This document shows positions 48,064 through 56,535 of a stretch of DNA of 64,000 nucleotides, piece after piece (positions within the stretch are counted from its first letter, which is position 1; every line of letters starts with the position of its first letter). Source of the DNA: Parashewanella tropica (GTDB lineage Bacteria > Pseudomonadota > Gammaproteobacteria > Enterobacterales > Shewanellaceae); assembly GCF_004358445.1 (NCBI RefSeq), contig NZ_CP037951.1:1041501-1105500 (forward strand). Reading direction: 5' to 3'. Under the pieces are notes generated by a model, which searched no databases, was not told the DNA's origin, and was given only the letters and a program-made list of their open reading frames with translations. A program made the position numbers and the translations under genes.

Positions 48064-48342
48064 TTATTTTGCAGGGGGAGGTGTTCCACGTCTTCGTGGT
48101 TCATAATAGGATGCAAAATCTGAGTGCTCCGGATGTTCAACAAAAACATACGAATCAAAGATGTTTGAGTCATCATCTGACCAACATTCTACTGGAGCAG
48201 TGTGGAAGTTTGTTTGAGCGGGACTGAGTTCAACCTGTTTGGCACCATGTTTATAAACATGGTGATGATTTATAGGCTCATTCCTATCTCGCGGCTGACT
48301 GCCTATGCAGCTTAACAGAAAGTTACCAATTTCAGCTATCAT
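48064..48342 (-). CDS. 5' part of the same interrupted gene (92 codons)
   Basis: It begins MIAEIGNFLLSCIGSQPRDR and ends YEPRRRGTPPPAK at a TAA (48066-48064). The stop lies in CCCCCTGCAAAATAAGG; slipping back one base on the AAAA run would continue into the downstream 459-codon frame. It may be a real 92-residue protein, a programmed frameshift or a mutation; the sequence cannot decide. Confidence 0.5.
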   Translation of the reverse strand: MIAEIGNFLLSCIGSQPRDRNEPINHHHVYKHGAKQVELSPAQTNFHTAPVECWSDDDSNIFDSYVFVEHPEHSDFASYYEPRRRGTPPPAK

Positions 48343-48600
48343 GCTTTGTCTCTACTTTAAACACCACATATAAGTGTAAATAGCTTTACCTACTTTTTTG
48401 TTAAACCTTAATGGTGAATAAATTAACATTTTTATATTGATTGATGCTTCACTTCTATTTGTTGCACGCCGAAAACTTGTGATTGTTCTTTGTTTTAATA
48501 GCCAGCCAATTTTATTTTTGATCTTTAAGTATTCGCTTGCTTCAACCTTACTATACTTAAGTCCTTAGTTGTTTTTTGCTGTAACATAAGGATGTGTTGT

Positions 48601-50088
48601 ATGTACCCTAAAGCTAAAATCTGTTTATTACTCTCGAGCTTATTTCTAATGCAAGGGTGTAATGATAGTGATAATTCAAGCTCTTCAAGTTCTTCTAATC
48701 AACAAACTCGATTTATTTATACCAGTACTAATGACGTACAAGACAATCGTGTTATTTCATTCGCTGTGGCTGACGATGGTAGCTTAATTGAAAGAGCCTC
48801 GTTTAGTACTGGAGGCGTAGGTGATGCTGATGATGGTGATATTGATGCGCAAGGCACAATACGTATTCTGGGCGATAAGCTACTCGTTGTTAATGCTGGT
48901 GAGACATTAGGTGATGGTAGCATCACTGAAAATAACGGCAGTATCAGCGTGTTTCGAATCAATGATTCAACCGGAGACTTAACTCGTATCGATCAACGAG
49001 CTGAACATAGCGGTATTCAAAATATGGATTCTTTCGGAATTCGCCCTGTGAGCATAGATGTTAAAACCGTTGCTGGAAATACTTGGGTTATTGTAGCGAA
49101 TCAGCAAAATGTTTCTCACTGTATTCAGCCAACTGATGGTGAAAAGCTTGAATCGTGTTTGGATCAATATAACAAACCCATCAGTGAACATTTAGTGGAT
49201 TCCAACCCTGATACCAGAAACCTATACCTTTATCGTTTTGATGTGGATACTGGCGTATTAACGCCACAAAAGAGGTTGGCGACTTATACAGCTCGCCAAA
49301 ATGGCCCTGCACAAGTCAGCTTTAGTCCCGATGGAACAAAGGTTGCGGTAACAACACTTGGAATTGTTAATGCGGCTTACCCTGCAAGTACTGAACTCTC
49401 TACGCCTGCTCACACATTTTTGTATGATGTCTCCGTTAACAATGGTGATTTTTCATTACTGAATTCAAGATATTTTGCGAATGAAAACATATTGGGATCG
49501 ATTGGCTTTAGTTGGTCTGCTGATAGCCGCTTCGTATATGTTTCGAATGCCATATTGACGAGTCATTTTATTTCGGATGTTGGCAGTTCGGGGCTAAGAA
49601 ATAACATTGCAGCCTTGATTTCGTTAGATACAACAAACAGTAATGATGTGTTCGATAGTAGCCCGAATATGAACTCGCAACCTTCGAGTACAGGTTCGAT
49701 AATTACTGCTACTCGCCCAGCCGCTTGCTGGACTTGGTTATCGCCTGATAATCACTTATACGCTGTCGGTTTTAATTCGAATCAAGTGGTTAAGTTTAAT
49801 GTTGAAGGAAGCCTTTTAGAGCCTGATCAAATGGTGACTCGAAAAACTGAAACAGAAGGTGATTCGAAAGATATTTATGTAACCTATGATAAACGCCATG
49901 CTTATGTTTTAGGTTTTAAGAGCCATGATATTGCCATGTTTAGTTTGGATGCAGACGGTAAGCTTACTGAAAAGTCAGCGTCTCCATTGCAGGTGAAATC
50001 GGTACAGGTTAATGGCGAAGCACCTGAAATTACCCAGCGTTACTTCCTTGGTATTGCTGGGTATCCAAATAGTTATTCAGGCTTTTAA
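48601..50088 (+). CDS. Beta-propeller lipoprotein (lactonase-like)
   Basis: The protein has a signal peptide ending in the lipobox LMQGC near residue 20, then a serine-rich linker, and repeats typical of seven-bladed propellers: ISFAVADDGSLIERASF, SISVFRINDSTGDLTRID, YRFDVDTGVLTPQKRLATY, AMFSLDADGKLTEKSASPL. Similar sheets occur in 6-phosphogluconolactonase-like proteins, but the catalytic role here is unknown. The ATG at 48601 is preferred, since TAAGGA lies eight bases before it. It has a strong terminator after it. Confidence 0.75.
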   Translation: MYPKAKICLLLSSLFLMQGCNDSDNSSSSSSSNQQTRFIYTSTNDVQDNRVISFAVADDGSLIERASFSTGGVGDADDGDIDAQGTIRILGDKLLVVNAGETLGDGSITENNGSISVFRINDSTGDLTRIDQRAEHSGIQNMDSFGIRPVSIDVKTVAGNTWVIVANQQNVSHCIQPTDGEKLESCLDQYNKPISEHLVDSNPDTRNLYLYRFDVDTGVLTPQKRLATYTARQNGPAQVSFSPDGTKVAVTTLGIVNAAYPASTELSTPAHTFLYDVSVNNGDFSLLNSRYFANENILGSIGFSWSADSRFVYVSNAILTSHFISDVGSSGLRNNIAALISLDTTNSNDVFDSSPNMNSQPSSTGSIITATRPAACWTWLSPDNHLYAVGFNSNQVVKFNVEGSLLEPDQMVTRKTETEGDSKDIYVTYDKRHAYVLGFKSHDIAMFSLDADGKLTEKSASPLQVKSVQVNGEAPEITQRYFLGIAGYPNSYSGF

Positions 50089-50109
50089 GTTGTTGGACAG
50101 ATATATGAA

Positions 50110-50138
50110 AGAGCCGACCTAATCTCGGCTCTTTTTTT
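50110..50138 (+). terminator. Terminator after the propeller lipoprotein
   Basis: AGAGCCGA and TCGGCTCT form an 8-bp stem followed by seven T. Confidence 0.88.
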
Positions 50139-50246
50139 GCAACTTCTAGAATATCTAAACTTTCCCAAGACACTTGCCTAAAAAACAAGGATAATCCTTT
50201 CCATTCATGTTCCACGTCTCTCGACGTATGATTTCGGACCCATGCC

Positions 50247-52442
50247 ATGGAAATCAAAGTAAATTTTCTTGATAACCTTCGTCTTGAAGCTAAGTTTGAC
50301 GACTTTACCGTAACCGCTGATCAGCCTATTCGCTATAAAGGTGATGGCTCTGCGCCAAGCCCGTTTGACTACTTTCTTGCCTCTTCTGCTTTATGTGCCG
50401 CCTATTTTGTAAAGGTGTACTGTAAAGCCCGTGATATCCCGACGGATAATATTCGTTTATCACAAAACAATATTGTTGATCCTGAAAATCGCTATAACCA
50501 GATTTTCCAAATTCAGGTTGAACTGCCAGAAGATTTATCTGAAAAAGATCGCCAAGGTATTTTGCGCTCGATTGATCGTTGTACCGTGAAAAAAGTGGTG
50601 CAGACTAAGCCTGAATTTAAAATCGAAACCGTAGAGAATCTTGACGCCGATTCTCATGCGATGCTGATGGGCGCGCCAGAGGGTGACAGTAGCACCTATA
50701 TATTGGGTAAAGATTTACCGCTTGAGCAAACCATTGCCAATATGACCGAGCTCCTTGAAGGACTAGGAATGAAGATTGAAGTATCTTCATGGCGCAATAT
50801 TGTTCCTAATGTTTGGTCATTACACATTCGTGACGCTGCATCGCCGATGTGTTTTACCAATGGTAAAGGGGCTACCAAAGAAAGTGCATTGTGTTCGGCA
50901 TTAGGTGAGTTCATTGAGCGTTTGAACTGTAACTTCTTCTATAACGATCAGTTCTTTGGTGAAGAAATTGCCGACAGTGAGTTTGTTCATTATCCAAATG
51001 AGAAATGGTTCCCACTTGAAGACGATGACTCCCTGCCTGCTGGTTTGATGGATGACTATTGTTTAGAAATCTACAATCCCGATGGAGAATTGGCTGGCTC
51101 AAATTTGATTGATACCAACTCAGGTCGTATCGATCGAGGTATTTGTGCTATTCCGTATAAGCGTAAATCTGACGGTGAAACGGTTTATGTACCATCAAAT
51201 TTGATTGAGAACTTATTTTTAAGTAACGGCATGAGCGCGGGCAACAACTTGCAAGAAGCTGAAGTTCAGTGCTTATCTGAGATTTTTGAACGTGCGGTTA
51301 AGCGTCAGATCATCGAGCAAGAAATTGTTCTGCCTGATGTCCCTCAAGATGTTTTGGATAAATACCCAAGCATTGTGGCGGGCATTAAAGGGTTAGAAGA
51401 GCAAGGTTTCCCTATTGTCGTAAAAGACGCGTCACTAGGCGGTCAGTTCCCTGTAATGTGTGTGACCTTGATGAACCCTAGAACGGGTGGCGTATTCGCC
51501 TCTTTTGGTGCTCATCCAAGCTTTGAAGTGGCATTAGAGCGAAGCTTAACTGAGTTGTTGCAAGGTCGCAGCTTTGAAGGCTTAAACGATGTGCCTAAGC
51601 CAACCTTCAGTAGCTTAGCGGTATCAGAGCCTGAAAACTTCGTAGAGCACTTTATTGATTCAACCGGTGTCATTTCATGGCGCTTCTTCAGTAATCAAGC
51701 TGAATATGACTTCTATGAATGGGATTTCTCTGGCACCAATGAGCAGGAAGCTGAAACCTTATTTGGTATCTTGGCTGAGATGGGTAAAGAAGTGTATGTG
51801 GCTGAGTTTACTGAGCTTGGTGCATCAGCGTGTCGTATTTTGGTACCAGATTATTCAGAAGTGTACCCTGTTGAAGATTTGATTTGGGATAACACCAATA
51901 AAGCTCTAGAGTTCCGTAGTGATATTCTGAATATTCACTCTCTTGATGAAGATGCACTTGCTGCTTTAGTTGAGAGACTAGAAGAAAGTGAGTTGGATAA
52001 TAATACCGATATTCCAACTTTGATTGGTATTGTGTTTGATGAAAATACCGTGTGGGGACAGCTTACTATTCTTGAACTCAAGTTACTCATTTATTTAGCG
52101 TTAGGTGAGTTTGAAGCGGCACTTGAGCTGGTGGAAGAGTTCTTACAATATAACGATAACACAGTGACTCGTTGTTTATTCTACCAAGCGATGCAGGCAG
52201 CATTAGAAGTGGTATTAGACGACGAGCTTGAGCTAGAGCACTTTATTCATAATTTCACTCGTATGTTTGGTGAGGACGTGATGGAACAAGTGGTGGGCTC
52301 GATTACAGGTGAAGTGAGCTTTAGTGGCTTAACACCAACCAGTATGAAGCTAGAGGGCATTGAACCACACTTACGTTTAATTGAAAGCTATAAGAAGCTG
52401 CATCATGCTCGTAAAGTGAAAGCTGGCTTAAGTAAGATTTAG
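50247..52442 (+). CDS. ycaO: OsmC-YcaO fusion protein
   Basis: Residues 1-140 form an OsmC-like domain (SPFDYFLASSALCAAYFVKVYC with the redox cysteine pair), and a YcaO domain follows (about 190-590), with the ATP-binding ALGEFIERLNCNFFYN, AEVQCLSEIFERA and SLTELLQGR motifs. The E. coli YcaO acts in RimO-dependent methylthiolation of ribosomal protein S12; here the same role is plausible. This is the housekeeping form, not a RiPP cyclodehydratase: it has no precursor or partner gene nearby. A C-terminal TPR-like part completes 731 residues. Confidence 0.9.
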   Translation: MEIKVNFLDNLRLEAKFDDFTVTADQPIRYKGDGSAPSPFDYFLASSALCAAYFVKVYCKARDIPTDNIRLSQNNIVDPENRYNQIFQIQVELPEDLSEKDRQGILRSIDRCTVKKVVQTKPEFKIETVENLDADSHAMLMGAPEGDSSTYILGKDLPLEQTIANMTELLEGLGMKIEVSSWRNIVPNVWSLHIRDAASPMCFTNGKGATKESALCSALGEFIERLNCNFFYNDQFFGEEIADSEFVHYPNEKWFPLEDDDSLPAGLMDDYCLEIYNPDGELAGSNLIDTNSGRIDRGICAIPYKRKSDGETVYVPSNLIENLFLSNGMSAGNNLQEAEVQCLSEIFERAVKRQIIEQEIVLPDVPQDVLDKYPSIVAGIKGLEEQGFPIVVKDASLGGQFPVMCVTLMNPRTGGVFASFGAHPSFEVALERSLTELLQGRSFEGLNDVPKPTFSSLAVSEPENFVEHFIDSTGVISWRFFSNQAEYDFYEWDFSGTNEQEAETLFGILAEMGKEVYVAEFTELGASACRILVPDYSEVYPVEDLIWDNTNKALEFRSDILNIHSLDEDALAALVERLEESELDNNTDIPTLIGIVFDENTVWGQLTILELKLLIYLALGEFEAALELVEEFLQYNDNTVTRCLFYQAMQAALEVVLDDELELEHFIHNFTRMFGEDVMEQVVGSITGEVSFSGLTPTSMKLEGIEPHLRLIESYKKLHHARKVKAGLSKI

Positions 52443-52458
52443 CTCAGGTATGGTTATA

Positions 52459-52556
52459 GAGCAATAGTATTAACACCAACTGAAGCGCACATCCATGTGC
52501 TGACGACCGTGACATCCTGTCACGGACGGTTGTCTTATAACACTATTGCTCTTTTT
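52459..52556. repeat. Paired-hairpin repeat, copy B, also the ycaO terminator
   Basis: An outer stem, GAGCAATAGT with ACTATTGCTC followed by five T, encloses GCACATCCATGTGC (52487-52500) and GTGACATCCTGTCAC (52509-52523). The inner part is the reverse complement of that at 42.97 kb, with two or three base changes. In both copies the orientation relative to the upstream gene (ycaO and yegD) is the same. Confidence 0.75.
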
Positions 52557-52610
52557 GTATTTGTTGATTTCTTTTATTACCTATATCAAGCTCGAGTTTT
52601 CATAAGACAC

Positions 52611-52641
52611 AAAAAAACCGCAACAGACGTGCGGTTTTTTT
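52611..52641. terminator. Bidirectional terminator
   Basis: CCGCA and TGCGG form a short stem with seven A before and seven T after, so it can work in both directions. Confidence 0.75.
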
Positions 52642-52661
52642 ATGTGCTTTAAACAGGTACT

Positions 52662-52822
52662 ATACCATTCACATCAATTAGCTGTGTTTTAAGGGAGGCG
52701 TTAGCGAAGAAAATACAAGGCGCAATGACGAATCATAGTTTTAACTATGGTAAGAAGTTGCAACGATGTAGTTTCAAAGCTAAGGCATCATCTAAATAAC
52801 AGTAAATTGATACGAGTGGTAT
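52662..52822. repeat. 161-bp MITE-like element
   Basis: Terminal inverted repeats of about 23 bases, ATACCATTCACATCAATTAG at the left and the complement of ATACCACTCGTATCAATTTA at the right, bound a non-coding stretch. It is flanked by TACT on both sides (52658-52661 and 52823-52826), a likely target duplication. Its right end touches the stop codon of the small secreted protein gene. It is unrelated to the 265-bp element. Confidence 0.7.
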
Positions 52823-53067
52823 TACTCTTCTGAAGCAGAAGCTTCTTCAGCTTGTGGCTTTTCTTCGTTTTTGGCTACTAAAAAATCTGATGACTGAGTA
52901 TCCATTAAATTATTGAATAAGCCTGACATCGAAAGTGTTAAATCGATTTTAATGTCTTGATGAAGTTGTGCGGTATCAATTTTAGTTGCTTCAATATTGC
53001 TAGCTGATGCAGTTGCAGAAAAAAAGCCAAGAGCTGCGGTTGCTAATAAAGTGGTAAGAGTTTTCAT
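52822..53067 (-). CDS. Small secreted protein, 81 residues
   Basis: It starts MKTLTTLLATAALGFFSATA with a clear signal peptide cleaved near ASASN. The mature part is short and acidic (SSDFLVAKNEEKPQAEEASASEE in part) with no recognised domain. The last base of its TAA stop falls within the right end of a 161-bp MITE, so the present C-terminus may have been fixed by that insertion. It is divergent from gcvA. Confidence 0.7.
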   Translation of the reverse strand: MKTLTTLLATAALGFFSATASASNIEATKIDTAQLHQDIKIDLTLSMSGLFNNLMDTQSSDFLVAKNEEKPQAEEASASEE

Positions 53068-53252
53068 ATTTGTTGCCTCAAAGTATTCGTCGCTGTTTCC
53101 TGAGTGACCTCGCTACTACTTGAGGCTTTCAGAATCCCATTCTCGTTGGCGCAAAATTTAGTCAAAAGTACTGGTGTTTACAAACGATTAAATGTAATAA
53201 TTCGGATTAGAAAAAGTAATCTTAAATCACCTTTCAATTAGAGTGAGTAATT

Positions 53253-54161
53253 ATGCCAAGACGTCTTCCACCACTTAACGCTGTAAAGGCTTTCGAAGCG
53301 GCCGCGCGCCACTTAAGCTTTACTAAGGCTGCTGATGAATTATTCGTTACGCAAGCCGCAGTAAGCCATCAAATTAAAGCTCTGGAAGAATATTTAGGAT
53401 TAAAATTATTTAGGCGAAAGAACCGCTCGCTATTATTAACCGAAGAAGGGCAAGGTTACTTTCTCGACATCAAAGATATTTTTATTCAGTTGGCGGAATC
53501 GACAGAGCGTTTATTGGCAAGAAGCGCAACAGGTGCACTCACTGTTGCCATGTCACCGAGTTTTGCTATTCAATGGCTGGTGCCTCGTTTAGCTCAGTTT
53601 AGTGAAAAAAATCCTGAGATCGATGTGCGCATCAAAGCCGTAGATAGTGATGATGAATCCTTGACCGATGACGTGGATGTTGCCATTTATTACGGTAAAG
53701 GTAATTGGCCAGACGTTCGCTTAGATAAATTGCGAAATGAAGTTCTCATGCCTGTTTGCTCGCCATCGCTACTTACCGGAAGCAAACCATTAAACTCGAT
53801 TTCTGATATCAAACATCATACTTTGTTACATGATATGAGCCGTGAAGATTGGCAGCGTTGGGTTAAGCAATGTGGGCTGAAAGACATTAATGTGAATCAT
53901 GGACCGATCTTCAGTCATTCATCATTGGTTTTACAAGCGGCGGCCCATGGTCAAGGTATTGCTTTAGGGTACAGTGTTCTTGCTGCGCCTGATATCCAAG
54001 CGGGGCGATTAGTGGTACCGTTTCAGGAGGCATTAGTTAGCCCAAATGCTTACTATCTTGTTTGTCAAAACAGTCAAGCTGAACTGGGTAAAGTAGTGGC
54101 ATTTCGTGAATGGATGCTGGAGATGTTCGCACAAGAATCTCGAAGTGAGTTGTTACAATGA
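53253..54161 (+). CDS. gcvA: Glycine cleavage regulator GcvA (LysR family)
   Basis: GcvA activates the glycine cleavage operon. The N-terminal winged helix reads PPLNAVKAFEAAARHLSFTK, AADELFVTQAAVSHQIKALE and LFRRKNRSLLLTEEG. The C-terminal effector domain is of the GcvA type (PSFAIQWLVPRLAQF, HTLLHDMSREDWQRW). At 302 residues it is normal. Its end overlaps the next gene by four bases. I did not see a GcvB-like RNA in the gap before it. Confidence 0.92.
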   Translation: MPRRLPPLNAVKAFEAAARHLSFTKAADELFVTQAAVSHQIKALEEYLGLKLFRRKNRSLLLTEEGQGYFLDIKDIFIQLAESTERLLARSATGALTVAMSPSFAIQWLVPRLAQFSEKNPEIDVRIKAVDSDDESLTDDVDVAIYYGKGNWPDVRLDKLRNEVLMPVCSPSLLTGSKPLNSISDIKHHTLLHDMSREDWQRWVKQCGLKDINVNHGPIFSHSSLVLQAAAHGQGIALGYSVLAAPDIQAGRLVVPFQEALVSPNAYYLVCQNSQAELGKVVAFREWMLEMFAQESRSELLQ

Positions 54162-54784
54162 ATCTTATCGTTAATGGTGAAGGGGATACGCTGGTACTGT
54201 TTGCTCATGGTGCAGGTGCCGCAATGGATTCAGACTTTATGCAAGAGTTTGCTGAAACGCTTGCTAGTAAAAATTACAAAGTCGTACGTTTTAATTTTGC
54301 CTATATGCAAGCGAATAAAGGCGATGGCAAAAAACGACCTCCTGAGCGTATGCCGAGGTTGTTAGCGCATTTTGAGAATACTTTGAAACAGGTGGTAGAA
54401 GAACATCAACCTAAACGAGTTTTCTTAATGGGTAAATCCATGGGAGGTCGTGTAGCAGCGATTTTGTCTAAAACTCTAGAAATTCCTGTTCAAGGGATTA
54501 TATGTGTAGGCTATCCATTTATTCCTATTAAAGGTGGAAACCCTAGACTAGAGCCGCTTGAAGAATCGTTGCATCCAATTTGTATTATTCAAGGTGAACG
54601 GGACAGATTTGGCAATACACAACAAGTGACTGAATGGAGTTTGCCTGACAATGTTGCGATAAAGTGGGTTAATGATGGCGATCATAGTCTGCAACCTCGT
54701 AAAATGTCAGGCTATACTTGGGAGCAAAACTTAGCTCAAGCGATTGACTACTGTGAGCAATTCATTGGAGAAAGTCATGCGTAA
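54158..54784 (+). CDS. Alpha/beta hydrolase (KANL3/Tex30-like)
   Basis: The 208-residue hydrolase has the nucleophile elbow GKSMGGRVA near residue 92 and a histidine in NDGDHSLQPRK near residue 175, with FAHGAGAAMDSDF near the start. These fit the KAT8-regulatory-NSL/Tex30-like hydrolase family. The substrate is unknown. It overlaps gcvA and the DUF423 gene, implying one operon. Confidence 0.88.
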   Translation: MNLIVNGEGDTLVLFAHGAGAAMDSDFMQEFAETLASKNYKVVRFNFAYMQANKGDGKKRPPERMPRLLAHFENTLKQVVEEHQPKRVFLMGKSMGGRVAAILSKTLEIPVQGIICVGYPFIPIKGGNPRLEPLEESLHPICIIQGERDRFGNTQQVTEWSLPDNVAIKWVNDGDHSLQPRKMSGYTWEQNLAQAIDYCEQFIGESHA

Positions 54785-55169
54785 AGGAATATTCTTAATA
54801 GCTTGTTTAAGTGGTTTTTTAGCTACTGCGCTAGGAGCGTTTGGTGCTCATGGTTTAAAAACGGTTGCTTCTGGTGAAATGCTACAAATCTTTGGTCTTG
54901 CGGTGGATTATCATTTCTATCATACCTTTGCGTTGATAGGAGCGGCATTGGCGGGACATTGGGTGAAATCAAAGCTTCTTGATTATGCTTGCTATGCTTT
55001 TATTTTCGGTATTGTTTTATTTGCTGGCTCTTTATATAGCTATGTACTTACGGGCACCAAGTTTTTGGCCATGTTGACGCCACTAGGTGGAATGGGCTTT
55101 TTAATCGGTTGGTTATTATTAGCAGCAGCGGTTTATCAAAGTAATACAGAAGTACATCCAGAGAGCTAA
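54777..55169 (+). CDS. DUF423 family membrane protein (YgdD-like)
   Basis: The 130-residue protein has about four hydrophobic helices and the family start LIACLSGFLATALGAFGAHGLK, with YHTFALIGAALAGHW. In E. coli ygdD sits between gcvA and rlmM, exactly as here. The ATG at 54777 has a GGAG site. The role is unknown. Confidence 0.9.
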   Translation: MRKGIFLIACLSGFLATALGAFGAHGLKTVASGEMLQIFGLAVDYHFYHTFALIGAALAGHWVKSKLLDYACYAFIFGIVLFAGSLYSYVLTGTKFLAMLTPLGGMGFLIGWLLLAAAVYQSNTEVHPES

Positions 55170-55280
55170 TTTTTCTATTAGCGTAGATATATTAGGTTAT
55201 GTAGCTAAATCAATATAAATGTCATTTAAAATTGATTTAGCTATAATGCCGCATCTTTTGATTTCCAGTTTCAAACATTC

Positions 55281-56363
55281 ATGCAGAACTTAGTATTGTA
55301 TTGTCGCGCAGGCTATGAAAAAGACTGTGCGGCTGAAATCCAATGGCGTGCTGAAGAGTTATATATTGGTGGCTTTGTTAAAACAAAACCCAATGATGCC
55401 TACGTAGTATTTCAAACGTTCGAAGCCGACGGCGCCGATAAGTTGATGGAGCAAATCAAACTCAATGACTTGGTTTTTGCCAGACAAATGTTTGCTGCTG
55501 GTGAGTTGCTTAAAGACTTGCCTGAAAATGACAGGGTTACGCCAATTGTCGAGTCACTGGCAGACGTTGAAAAAGCTGGTGAGCTAAGAGTTGAAACCCC
55601 TGATACTAACGAAGCCAAAGAGTTATCGACTTTTTGCCGCAAGTTAACCGTACCTTTACGTCAGAGCTTAAAAAAGTCGGGTTCACTTCTTAATAAAGAA
55701 CATTCAAAGCGTCCAATCATCCATGTGTGTTTTGTTGCGCCGGGGCAAGCTTACTGTGGCTATTCACTTAGCTACAATACTTCACCTCATTTTATGGGGA
55801 TCCCAAGACTTAAGTTTCCATCAGATGCACCAAGTCGCTCAACGTTAAAATTGGATGAAGCTTTTTCTCACTTTTTAACCAAAGAAGAGCAAGAAGCACG
55901 AGCAAAAAGTGGCATGAACGCGGTTGATTTAGGTGCCTGCCCTGGAGGCTGGACGTATCAGCTCGTTCGCCGTGGCATGTTCGTAGCGGCTGTCGATAAT
56001 GGTCCTATGAATGAAAATCTCATGGAAACGGGGCAAATAAAACATTACCGCGAAGATGGTTTTAAGTTTGAACCGCCAAGAAAGAATGTGTATTGGCTAG
56101 TTTGCGATATGGTGGAAAAGCCGTCTCGTGTGGCTGAGTTAATTGAAGATTGGGCGGTAAGAGGTTGGTTCAAAGAAGCCATTTTTAACTTAAAGCTACC
56201 AATGAAAAGTCGCTTTAAAGAAGTAAGACAAATCTTAGCTAAAATGGATGAAATGCTTAGAGAGTATGGTGTTGAAGACTTTAAAGTCCAATGTAAGCAT
56301 TTGTACCACGACAGAGATGAGGTCACAGTTCATCTTTGGTTAAATCCATCGAAAGGATTTTAA
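55281..56363 (+). CDS. rlmM: 23S rRNA (cytidine 2498 2'-O) methyltransferase RlmM
   Basis: RlmM methylates C2498 of 23S rRNA before 50S assembly. It has an N-terminal THUMP-like domain (about residues 1-150) and a SAM-binding VDLGACPGGWTYQLVRRG near residue 215, with the K-D-K-E catalytic set in VCDMVEKP and FNLKLPMKSR. The length of 360 residues is normal. Its position after gcvA and the DUF423 gene is conserved. Confidence 0.96.
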   Translation: MQNLVLYCRAGYEKDCAAEIQWRAEELYIGGFVKTKPNDAYVVFQTFEADGADKLMEQIKLNDLVFARQMFAAGELLKDLPENDRVTPIVESLADVEKAGELRVETPDTNEAKELSTFCRKLTVPLRQSLKKSGSLLNKEHSKRPIIHVCFVAPGQAYCGYSLSYNTSPHFMGIPRLKFPSDAPSRSTLKLDEAFSHFLTKEEQEARAKSGMNAVDLGACPGGWTYQLVRRGMFVAAVDNGPMNENLMETGQIKHYREDGFKFEPPRKNVYWLVCDMVEKPSRVAELIEDWAVRGWFKEAIFNLKLPMKSRFKEVRQILAKMDEMLREYGVEDFKVQCKHLYHDRDEVTVHLWLNPSKGF

Positions 56364-56403
56364 TTTATCTCGATTTAATGATAACAAATTTGTGATACAC
56401 GTT

Positions 56404-56431
56404 AAGCTATGGTGAAAATCATAGCTTTTTT
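56404..56431 (+). terminator. Terminator after rlmM
   Basis: AAGCTATG and CATAGCTT form an 8-bp stem followed by four more T. Confidence 0.8.
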
Positions 56432-56475
56432 GTTTCTAGCTTGCCCTTCATCTTGATGTTGATCAATTTTAAGTA

Positions 56476-56494
56476 AATGAGAATTGATTACATT
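56476..56494 (+). promoter_or_regulatory. Possible Fur box upstream of the TonB receptor
   Basis: AATGAGAATTGATTACATT matches 13 of 18 scored positions of AATGATAAT-N-ATTATCATT. It lies 42 bases before the receptor start, a usual place for iron control, but the match is moderate. Confidence 0.45.
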
Positions 56495-56535
56495 ACGCTC
56501 GTTTTTGATACCAAAATAAGACGTATGGGGTCACT

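Noticed and set aside
50247-52442. YcaO protein as a RiPP heterocyclase
   Set aside because: It is the OsmC-YcaO housekeeping form, with no precursor, dehydrogenase or transporter gene nearby.
53068-53252. GcvB small RNA beside gcvA
   Set aside because: I found no GcvB-like GU-rich segment or terminator in the gap.
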